A stretch of 64,000 nucleotides of DNA, taken from positions 6,324,001 to 6,388,000 of the forward strand of contig NZ_JAUSQU010000001.1 in assembly GCF_030811455.1 (NCBI RefSeq). Direction: 5' to 3'. Every line of letters starts with the position of its first letter. Positions within the stretch are counted from its first letter, which is position 1. The position numbers were made by a program, and so were the translations under genes. Origin of the DNA: Streptosporangium lutulentum. GTDB lineage: Bacteria > Actinomycetota > Actinomycetes > Streptosporangiales > Streptosporangiaceae. The notes below the pieces were generated by a model, which worked only from the letters and a program-made list of their open reading frames with translations, searched no databases and was not told where the DNA came from. Positions 11,282 to 18,675 of this stretch are shown here, one piece after another.

Positions 11282-12685
11282 GTGTCTGTGAGAGAGCTCG
11301 ACTTCAACTCCTGTTATCGCGCGGTGGCCGCGAGGGATGCCCGGTTCGACGGGCGGTTCTACACGGCGGTCACCTCCACGCACATCTACTGCCGGCCGAT
11401 CTGCCCCGCGCGCACCCCCTCATCCCGCAACGTCCGGTTCTACCGTCACGCGGCCTCCGCGGAGGCGGCCGGATTCCGGCCCTGCAAGCGGTGCCGTCCC
11501 GAGCTCAGCCCCGGCGATCCCGGCTGGGACCACCGGGGCGACCTGATCGGCCGGGCCCTCCGGCTGATCGACGAGGGCGTGGCCGACGACGGCGGGGTCG
11601 CGAGCCTGGCCAGGCGGCTGCACATCACCGAGCGGCACCTGCACCGGCTGTTCACCGACGAGCTCGGCGTGGGGCCGCTGGCCGTGGCCAGGACCAAGCG
11701 CCTGCTGCTGGCCAAGCAGTTGCTGACCGAGACCGGGCTGTCGATCACGGATGTGGCGTTCGCGTCGGGGTTCGGGAGCGTGCGGCAGTTCAACGCGACC
11801 ATGAAGGAGACCTACGGTTTCCCTCCCGGCGAGCTGCGGGCCACGTCGGGCAGGAACGTCACCGACAACGCGCTGACGCTCCGGTTGCACCGGCGTGAGC
11901 CGTACGACGCCGAGCCCCTGATGCGGTTTTTGAGGGGACGGGCCATCCCGGGGCTGGAGCGCGTCGACGAGACCTCCTACAGCCGTGCCGTCCCCGGCGG
12001 CACGATCACCCTCACCCCGGTGCCCGGTCACGTCCAGCTGGAGGTGAGCCTCGCCGACACCAGCCATCTGGCCCGCGTCGTCGCCCGCTGCCGGCGCCTG
12101 CTCGACCTCGACGCCGACCCCGACGCCATCGCCGGCGCCCTGGGGGAGACCTCCCTGGCCCCGCTCGTCGCCGCCCGGCCCGGTCTGCGGGTCCCCGGTG
12201 CCTGGGACGGCTTCGAGGTGGCCGTACGCGCCGTGGTCGGCCAGCAGATCTCGGTCGCCGGGGCCCGCACCATCCTCGGCCGCATCACGAACCGGGCCGG
12301 TCGCCCCACCGGAGGGGAGGGGCTGAGCCGTCTGTTTCCCACCGCCGCGGAGCTCCTGGAGGCCGATCTCGGCGAGCTGGGGCTGACCGGGCGGCGGGTG
12401 GCCACGCTGAAGGCGCTCGCCGCGAAGGTGGCGGGCGAGGAGATCGACCTGGACGGGGCGCAGCAGCCGGGAGAGGTCTCGGCCAGGTTGCTCGAAATCC
12501 CCGGGATCGGGCCGTGGACGGCCGGATACATCACGCTGCGGGCCCTGCGCGACCCGGACGCTTGGCCCGACGGGGATCTCGGGCTGCGGCGGGCCATGGC
12601 CTGCCTGGGCATACCCGACGACCACGTCGAACGCTGGCGGCCCTGGCGGGCCTACGCCGCGCTGCACCTCTGGAGCTCCGAATGA
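11282..12685 (+). CDS. Ada-AlkA fusion: methylation-responsive activator and DNA glycosylase
   Basis: Combines DNA methyl-phosphotriester sensing with removal of alkylated bases. Residues 1-80 are the Ada zinc domain with C37, C41, C68 and C71; C37 is the expected methyl acceptor. Residues 90-190 hold two AraC-type helix-turn-helix motifs. Residues 200-467 are the AlkA part, with the helix-hairpin-helix LEIPGIGPWTAGYI near 408 and catalytic Asp in PDGDLGLRRA near 430. The methylguanine transferase domain of classical Ada is absent and supplied by the overlapping next gene. GTG 11282 (or GTG 11288) was chosen because the 44 upstream codons have no homology. Likely activates this operon after methylation damage. 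Confidence 0.93.
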   Translation: MSVRELDFNSCYRAVAARDARFDGRFYTAVTSTHIYCRPICPARTPSSRNVRFYRHAASAEAAGFRPCKRCRPELSPGDPGWDHRGDLIGRALRLIDEGVADDGGVASLARRLHITERHLHRLFTDELGVGPLAVARTKRLLLAKQLLTETGLSITDVAFASGFGSVRQFNATMKETYGFPPGELRATSGRNVTDNALTLRLHRREPYDAEPLMRFLRGRAIPGLERVDETSYSRAVPGGTITLTPVPGHVQLEVSLADTSHLARVVARCRRLLDLDADPDAIAGALGETSLAPLVAARPGLRVPGAWDGFEVAVRAVVGQQISVAGARTILGRITNRAGRPTGGEGLSRLFPTAAELLEADLGELGLTGRRVATLKALAAKVAGEEIDLDGAQQPGEVSARLLEIPGIGPWTAGYITLRALRDPDAWPDGDLGLRRAMACLGIPDDHVERWRPWRAYAALHLWSSE

Positions 12686-13200
12686 TCAGGGCGCAGGTCC
12701 TCCCCACCCCGACCGGCCCGCTGGCACTGCTCTCCCACGAGGACGTCGTCGTCGCGGCGGGTTTCACCGCCGATCCGCACGAGATGTTCGTACGGCTCTC
12801 GCCCCGCCTCCAGGAGGAGGGCCTGACCCGGGTGGACGACCTCGGCCGGGCGGCACGGGCCGTACGGGACTATCTGGACGGCGACCTCACCGCCCTCGAC
12901 TCCGTCGAGCTGGAGCAGCCCGGCACGCCCAAGCGGCGGCGGTTGCTCAGGGCCCTGCGTGAGGTGCCGCCGGGCGTCACGATCGGTTACGCCGAGCTCG
13001 CCGAGCGAGCCGGACTGCCGAGGACGGCGGCCAGGGCTGCCGGGTCGGCGTGCGCGCAGAACCTGATCGCGCCGTTCGTCCCCTGCCACCGGATCCTGCC
13101 GTCCACCGGCGGGCTGGGCGGTTACTACTACGGGACGCCGGTCAAGCGGTGGCTGCTGACCCACGAGAAGACCCACTCCCCGGCCGGCGGCACCCGGTAA
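12682..13200 (+). CDS. ogt: Methylated-DNA--protein-cysteine methyltransferase
   Basis: Suicide repair protein that takes the methyl group from O6-methylguanine onto C135 in the PCHR motif. At 172 residues, with a winged-helix end (VTIGYAELAERAGL) and GGLGGYYYG after the active site, it is a complete Ogt/MGMT. The ATG overlaps the stop of the Ada-AlkA gene (ATGA), so the two form one damage-inducible unit. The first half is less conserved, as usual in the family. Confidence 0.94.
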   Translation: MIRAQVLPTPTGPLALLSHEDVVVAAGFTADPHEMFVRLSPRLQEEGLTRVDDLGRAARAVRDYLDGDLTALDSVELEQPGTPKRRRLLRALREVPPGVTIGYAELAERAGLPRTAARAAGSACAQNLIAPFVPCHRILPSTGGLGGYYYGTPVKRWLLTHEKTHSPAGGTR

Positions 13201-13723
13201 CCGTCCTCCCGGACGGCCGGCTTCACCTCGGCGACCCCATACATCGGATGTGTCACGACAAGCCGAGAGCCTGAAGCTCGCAGGCGTCCGACAAGAACTG
13301 CCTGTTTACCGCCCATTATTGGGACATTATGGGGGATTTTGTTGATTCATTGACTCGTTGTTCACTATTGACGTTTGAAGACATCCAATGTTAACTGCGC
13401 CTGACAGTCTGAAAACGGAACTGTGCGGCGTCTCGATCCAGGGGCTGCCGCCGCTTCCGCATCGGGTCTGCGCCGCGCGGAGAGGTCCGCGGAAGCGTGC
13501 CTGACGCCGGTCGCCGATTGCCGGCCCGGGTGTGGTTCGCGGGCCTCTTCGCAACCCCCACGCCGTCTCATCGACGCTCTCGCCCAGCAGTGCACGACCG
13601 TACGACCACCCCCCACATGCATGAACCCCTCGCCGTCGCGGCCGAGCGATGACCAGGACGCCCGCTCCGCGCGGCCACGGCCGCGGCGCGGCGAGGGGTG
13701 ACCGGCCGCAGGAGAGGAAACCC
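13201..13723. other. Intergenic region upstream of the secreted glycosidase
   Basis: A 523-base gap. The first bases hold a small hairpin (CCGTCC-TCCC-GGACGG, 13201-13216) that may end the repair operon. Bases 13310-13410 are AT-rich, with TTGACT and TTGACG -35-like hexamers, and are the best promoter candidate. Bases 13420-13700 are GC-rich without a supported gene; small ORFs here lack recognisable domains. AGGAGAGG just before 13724 is a good ribosome site. Confidence 0.5.
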
Positions 13724-16700
13724 ATGTTGAAGAGGCTGTTACGTTCCCTGCCTCCGTTAGTTCTCGCCGCCGGCCTGGTGGCCGCCGGCGGGGCGACCCC
13801 GTCCCTGGCCTCCACGACCGACGCGGCCTTCGACCAGGCGGCCGGGGCACTCAACGTGGACTATCCGGCATACATGTCCAAGCACGACATCGTCTACAAC
13901 CGTCCCAACACCAACCCGATCCAGGGCCTGACCGTCGGCAACGGCCGCACCGGGGCCATGGCCTGGAACCAGAACGGCCTGTCGATGCAGGTGTCGGGGG
14001 TGGACCTGTCGCCGCAGTCGACCTACGCGGCCGGCCTGGTCAACCTCAGCACCACCCCGGCCATGGACACCGGGTACACCAACTTCCAGCAACGGCTGTC
14101 GCTGTACGACGGAACGCTGACCACCAAGTACGACTCCAACCGGACCGTGACCGTGATGGGGTCGCCGAACTCCGAGGTCATGGGCATCCACGTCGAGGAC
14201 GGCCGCTCGGGCGTGTCCAACGTGGCGTTCGACCTCAGCATGTGGGACCCGGCCACCGTCCAGAACATCGCGGACGTGCCCGACCTGAACACCTGGCGGA
14301 CGATCTCCACCTTCTCCGACGCCAATGTGGCCGGCTTCAGCAGAGGCCAGACCGACGCGGGAGGCTTCGGCTACAGCCTGGCCGCCACCGTCGAGGGCGC
14401 GAACTTCACCACCCAGGTCGTGGACGGCAGGAAGGTTCGGCTGAACATCACGCCCACCTCCAGCTACACGATCTGGTTCACCGCCGCCAGCCGGATCAAC
14501 GCCCCCAACCGTGACTCGGTCGCGCAGGCCCGCAGCCAGCTCGCCTCGGTCAAGAGCACCGGCTACACCAACACGTTCAACAACTACCGCAACTGGTGGC
14601 ACGCGTTCTGGGCCAAGTCGTTCGTCCAGTACTCCAACGCCTCCGGCGAGGCGGACTACCTGGAGAACGTCTACTACCTCAGCACCTACATGATCGCCGC
14701 AGGCGGCTACGGCAACTACCCGATGCACTTCATCAACGGGGTCTTCCGCGCCACCCAGGACAACTCCAAGTGGAGCAACGCCTACTGGTACTGGAACCAG
14801 CGGGACGTCTACAACTCCTTCCTGGCCTCCAACCACGCCGACCTGATGAACACCTTCAACAGGCTCTACAGCCGCAACTACACCGCGCTGAAGTCGTACA
14901 CGCAGACGCGGTACGGGGTGGACGCCCTGTGGGTGCCGGAGACCATGGGCTGGGACGGCAACGCGCGCGGCACGATCAACAGCGACTACACCAAGAACAT
15001 CCTGACGACGGGCTACCAGGCCGCCTACAACATGTACCTGCAGTACCGCTACACCAACGACACGAACTACCTGCGGGACGTGGCGTACCCGTACATGCGG
15101 GAGACCGCGAAGCTCTACAAGGGCCTGCTGTCCTTCGACGGCCCGACCGGCAAGTACTACATGGCGAACTCCAACTCCCATGAGACGTACTGGAACGTCC
15201 GCAACGCGATCACCGACCTGGCCGCGGTGCGCAGCATCTTCCCGCTGACGATCCAGGTCAGCCAGCAGCTCGGCCTCGACAGCGGCCTGCGCGCCGACTG
15301 GCAGAACATCCTCACCAACCTCACCGCCTACCCGACGGCCAACAACGCCTACCTGCCCCACCAGCCGCCGATCTCGCAGACCAGGAACAACGAGAACGTC
15401 GCCTCCGAGCTGATCTGGCCCTACAACATCACCGGCATCGGCTACCCCGACTACCAGACGGCGGTCAACACCTGGAACGCGCGCCCCTTCCCCTACGGCA
15501 ACGTCTGGTCCAACGACGCGGTCCAGGCGGCGCGCCTCGGCCTCGGTGACCAGGCCTACCAGGGCATGCGCACCATGCTGCAGAAGTACCAGAACCACCC
15601 CAACGGCATGACCACCAACACCAACGGCGTCTTCGAGTATCTCGGCGTGCACCTGTCGGCCATGAACGAGTCGCTCATGCAGAGCTACAACGACAAGATC
15701 CGGGTGTTCCCCGCGGTGCCGGCCGACTCCTCCTTCGTCGGGAAGTTCACCCTCCTGGCCAAGGACGGCTTCCAGGTCAGCTCCGAGCGAGAGGCCGGCG
15801 AGATCAAGTACGTCGGGCTCAAGAGCCTGTACGGCAAGCAGGCCACGGTGGTCAACCCCTGGGGCACCCAGCAGGTCAGGGTGCGCCGGACCTCCGACAA
15901 CGCCGTCCTGGCGACCAGCGGCGCCGCCGAGATCTCCTTCGCCACCGCGGCGAACACCGTGTACGTCCTGGAGCGGACCGCCAAGCCGCTGAGCGGCTAC
16001 AGCTCGACCCGGCTGACCGGCACCGCCAACCAGGGCGTCAAGACCCTGCGCAACACCAGCTCCACCCTGGGCCTCGGGCAGACCGGGAACGCGATGGTGA
16101 ACGACACCGAGCTCACCTACGACGCCAACTGGCACGCCACGAGCAGCAGGGGCTACGGCGACTACAACGACGACACCCACCACAGCAACACGGTGGGCTC
16201 GGTCGCCCAGTACACCTTCACCGGGACCGGCATCGAGTACCTCTCGGAGCGCAACGGCGACATGGGCAACGTGGACGTCTACATCGACAACGTCTTCCAG
16301 TCCAACGTGAACCTGAACGTCTCCGGTGCCCGGCAGGCCCAGCAGGTCGTCTTCAGCAAGTCGGGGCTGGCCGGTGGGCAGCACACGATCAGGATCGTCA
16401 ACAAGTCCACCGCGGTCGGCATGGTCGACGCCCTGCGGATCCTCACGCAGACGCCCACCGCCTCGACCGTCAGCCTGCGTTCCAAGGCCAACAACCTCTA
16501 CGTCAGCGCCGCCGCCGGCTCGCCGCTGATCGCCAACAAGACCTCCATCGGGACGGGCGAGCAGTTCGAGCGCGTCGACCTGGGCAACGGCAACGTGGCA
16601 CTACGGGCGAAGATCAACAATCAGTACGTGAGCGCCGCCGGAGCCGGCGCCCAGCCGCTGATCGCCAACGCCGCCGCCGCCGGTTCCTGGGAGGCCTTCC

Positions 16701-16849
16701 AGCTGATCAACAATCCGGACGGCACCGTCAGCCTCAGGGCCCGGATCAACAACCGGCTCGTGTGCGCCGACGGCGGCGGCGCACAGCCGCTGATCGCCAA
16801 CCGCGACGCCGTCGGTCCCTGGGAGCAGTTCGACCTCATCACCAACTGA
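13724..16849 (+). CDS. Secreted GH95/DUF5703-like glycoside hydrolase with beta-trefoil tail
   Basis: A 1041-residue exported enzyme, probably acting on plant or microbial polysaccharide. A Sec signal peptide ends near residue 30 (ATPSLAS). Residues 45-260 resemble the N-terminal beta domain of GH95/DUF5703 proteins (LTVGNGRTGAMAW). Residues 280-660 are rich in aromatic/Asn motifs (NAYWYWNQRDVYNS, ETYWNVRNAI) like an (alpha/alpha)6 barrel. Near 765-910 is a CBM-like beta-sandwich, and the last 125 residues hold three repeats of the LRAKINN.YVSA...PLIAN type, a fascin-like beta-trefoil. AGGAGAGG precedes ATG. The exact substrate is unknown; alpha-L-fucoside or a related sugar is one guess. It stands as a single gene with a strong terminator. 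Confidence 0.8.
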   Translation: MLKRLLRSLPPLVLAAGLVAAGGATPSLASTTDAAFDQAAGALNVDYPAYMSKHDIVYNRPNTNPIQGLTVGNGRTGAMAWNQNGLSMQVSGVDLSPQSTYAAGLVNLSTTPAMDTGYTNFQQRLSLYDGTLTTKYDSNRTVTVMGSPNSEVMGIHVEDGRSGVSNVAFDLSMWDPATVQNIADVPDLNTWRTISTFSDANVAGFSRGQTDAGGFGYSLAATVEGANFTTQVVDGRKVRLNITPTSSYTIWFTAASRINAPNRDSVAQARSQLASVKSTGYTNTFNNYRNWWHAFWAKSFVQYSNASGEADYLENVYYLSTYMIAAGGYGNYPMHFINGVFRATQDNSKWSNAYWYWNQRDVYNSFLASNHADLMNTFNRLYSRNYTALKSYTQTRYGVDALWVPETMGWDGNARGTINSDYTKNILTTGYQAAYNMYLQYRYTNDTNYLRDVAYPYMRETAKLYKGLLSFDGPTGKYYMANSNSHETYWNVRNAITDLAAVRSIFPLTIQVSQQLGLDSGLRADWQNILTNLTAYPTANNAYLPHQPPISQTRNNENVASELIWPYNITGIGYPDYQTAVNTWNARPFPYGNVWSNDAVQAARLGLGDQAYQGMRTMLQKYQNHPNGMTTNTNGVFEYLGVHLSAMNESLMQSYNDKIRVFPAVPADSSFVGKFTLLAKDGFQVSSEREAGEIKYVGLKSLYGKQATVVNPWGTQQVRVRRTSDNAVLATSGAAEISFATAANTVYVLERTAKPLSGYSSTRLTGTANQGVKTLRNTSSTLGLGQTGNAMVNDTELTYDANWHATSSRGYGDYNDDTHHSNTVGSVAQYTFTGTGIEYLSERNGDMGNVDVYIDNVFQSNVNLNVSGARQAQQVVFSKSGLAGGQHTIRIVNKSTAVGMVDALRILTQTPTASTVSLRSKANNLYVSAAAGSPLIANKTSIGTGEQFERVDLGNGNVALRAKINNQYVSAAGAGAQPLIANAAAAGSWEAFQLINNPDGTVSLRARINNRLVCADGGGAQPLIANRDAVGPWEQFDLITN

Positions 16850-16861
16850 GACCCTCGCGAC

Positions 16862-16895
16862 CCGGGCCCGGCGGGACACTCCCCGCCGGGCCCGG
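16862..16895. terminator. Bidirectional terminator hairpin
   Basis: A perfect 14-bp stem, CCGGGCCCGGCGGG (16862-16875) with CCCGCCGGGCCCGG (16882-16895), and a six-base loop. It sits between the convergent glycosidase gene and the tail of the Tad operon, so it can serve both. Confidence 0.85.
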
Positions 16896-16916
16896 CTCAT
16901 GTCAGGAGAGGGGCGC

Positions 16917-17858
16917 TCACCGCGTTCCTCTCCTGACGGTGCTCTGCACCTCGCCCACGGGGACGTCGCGGGTGGCGCTCGCCTCAATGGGGTCGTAGGC
17001 GAAGGGCACCACGTCGTCCTGAACCGCGACCTCCCAGGCGGAGGTCACCGTGAGCTCGTAGACGTCGCGGGGCAGGTCGACCGAGGCACGGAGGTACCTG
17101 ACACCACAGCCGAGGTCGTCCTCCGTCGCACCCTTGAAGTACGGCGTGCCGGTCTGGCCGCAGTCCTCCGTGACCACCACGGCGCGGTTCTTGTCGTCCG
17201 TCCCCGGGTCGATCTCGATGTTCTTCTGTGTGGCGACCACGGTCGCGCTCATGATTCCCGGGAGCGTCGCGGTCACGGACCTGGTGGTCTCGCCGCCGTT
17301 GTCCAGCCAGACCCAGGTGCCCAGGTTGACGTAGCTCTTGGCGTCGGGGTTGAGCTGGACCTTCGGCTCGGGCACGGTCAGCGCCGCCCGGGCGAGGTCG
17401 GCGAGATCCTGGAGGGTGATCCCGGCGGGCGGGGTCGTGCCGGGCGGAACCCAGACGAAGGGGTCCAGCGCGCTCCAGCAGGACATCCCATCGGGATCGG
17501 CTCCGTTGTAGGCGGGCCCCCACCAGCGGCCGTCCTCGCCGACCTTGTCCTGGAACTGCTTGAGGAACTCCTGGAACTTCTCCTCGGTGGCGCCCGGGGT
17601 GAAACGGAACCACCAGGCGCGCACCTCCTGCTGGTTCTCCAGCATGTCGGGGGCGTTCGGCCCGGGTTCGTACCAGCACGGGCGCTTGATCCGGTAGCCG
17701 TCACTCGTGCCGCTGGTTCCGGTCCCGGTGATGATGATCTGGGAGTTCTCCAGACGGACCCCCACCGTGCGGCCGCTCTGGAAGCCTTCGCCGGTCGGGG
17801 CCCCCGGATCTCCCGAGGCAAACAGGAGCAATCCCGCAACGATCACATTTTCGATCAT
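16917..17858 (-). CDS. Secreted protein at the end of the Tad operon, function unknown
   Basis: A 313-residue protein with a short hydrophobic start (MIENVIVAGLLLFASG) that may be a signal peptide, although basic residues are missing from its n-region. The mature part has Trp-rich segments (RAWWFRFTPG, GRWWGPAYNG, TWVWLDNGG) and an even number of scattered cysteines, as in an extracellular beta-sandwich. I do not recognise a named family. ATG 17858 overlaps the stop of the upstream lipoprotein gene (ATGA), so it belongs to the Tad transcription unit. A surface role linked to the pilus is inference from position. Confidence 0.7.
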   Translation of the reverse strand: MIENVIVAGLLLFASGDPGAPTGEGFQSGRTVGVRLENSQIIITGTGTSGTSDGYRIKRPCWYEPGPNAPDMLENQQEVRAWWFRFTPGATEEKFQEFLKQFQDKVGEDGRWWGPAYNGADPDGMSCWSALDPFVWVPPGTTPPAGITLQDLADLARAALTVPEPKVQLNPDAKSYVNLGTWVWLDNGGETTRSVTATLPGIMSATVVATQKNIEIDPGTDDKNRAVVVTEDCGQTGTPYFKGATEDDLGCGVRYLRASVDLPRDVYELTVTSAWEVAVQDDVVPFAYDPIEASATRDVPVGEVQSTVRRGTR

Positions 17859-18541
17859 CGAAGACAACCCTTCGCACGGTCATTGGGAAGTTCGGCGTGG
17901 CGGAACAGCTTGATCCGCCGGACTCCGTCGTCGCCCCGCCCGATTCCGACGGATTGGAAGAAGGGCTTCCGGGTCCAGTCGGGCTGCACGGGGACCGCTT
18001 TGCCCGTCGACGAGTACACGAGACGCATCTCCGACTGGTCCACGCACGCGTCGAGCTGCGCTCCCGGACCGGTGACCGAGCTGACGTTCAGCGCGTACAG
18101 CCGGACGGTCCCGCGTACCGACCGGCGCTCGTCCAGGAACTCCTGCACCCACGAGACCGCGTCCCGGCTCGCGCCGTCCGTGACCGTGTCGAGGTAGGCG
18201 GTGTCCCGGCCCTTGCTCGCGACCGCCTTGAACACCCCGGCGAAGTAGTCACGGAGGACCTCGATCAGCTCGGTGGTGTCCTGGCCGGGTGCGGCGGGCC
18301 ACTCGACCACCACCCGCACCCCGGGCGCGACCTGGACCGTCTCCACCTTCGGCGTGGGCACGGCCTGCTGCGAGGACGCCCGGGAGCCGGCGTCGGCGGG
18401 AAGATCGATCGGGGTGAACGGCTGGGCGGCCGACGGGGAACAACCCGTCAGCACGATCAGGGCCAGCGCGGTCACAACACGCACATCGATCACGCTAGAA
18501 GCGCCCGCCGGGCGAAACCATCGATATGCGCCAATCGGCAT
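17855..18541 (-). CDS. Putative lipoprotein in the Tad operon
   Basis: A 228-residue protein whose N-terminus holds a hydrophobic run ending in the lipobox LTGC (Cys34 with ATG 18541), predicting lipid anchoring outside the membrane. The mature part has no recognised domain; it contains VRVVVEWPAAPG and a helical ELIEVLRDYFAGVFKA stretch. Starts at 18604 (ATG, better ribosome site but long leader) and GTG 18493 (short leader) are also possible. It overlaps the next gene and follows the LysM-BTAD gene by about 135 bases. Function unknown; the location suggests a pilus or envelope accessory. Confidence 0.72.
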   Translation of the reverse strand: MPIGAYRWFRPAGASSVIDVRVVTALALIVLTGCSPSAAQPFTPIDLPADAGSRASSQQAVPTPKVETVQVAPGVRVVVEWPAAPGQDTTELIEVLRDYFAGVFKAVASKGRDTAYLDTVTDGASRDAVSWVQEFLDERRSVRGTVRLYALNVSSVTGPGAQLDACVDQSEMRLVYSSTGKAVPVQPDWTRKPFFQSVGIGRGDDGVRRIKLFRHAELPNDRAKGCLR

Positions 18542-18675
18542 GGCTGCGCGCACACCCTTCATCCGACTGCTCGCCCCCGCGTCGCGCATCCGGTGATTCG
18601 TCATGATTTCGCGTGCCTTTCCCTTCCGATCCTCCGGCGCGGCTCTCACCTCGGGCTCCGGGCCCGTCCGCCCGG

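Noticed and set aside
13327-13850. Minus-strand ORFs before the secreted glycosidase
   Set aside because: Arg/Pro/Gly-rich translations without homology, overlapping the signal peptide of the real gene.
13757-16384. 875-codon open frame opposite the secreted glycosidase
   Set aside because: Low-complexity Val/Gly-rich shadow of a gene with signal peptide and domains on the other strand.
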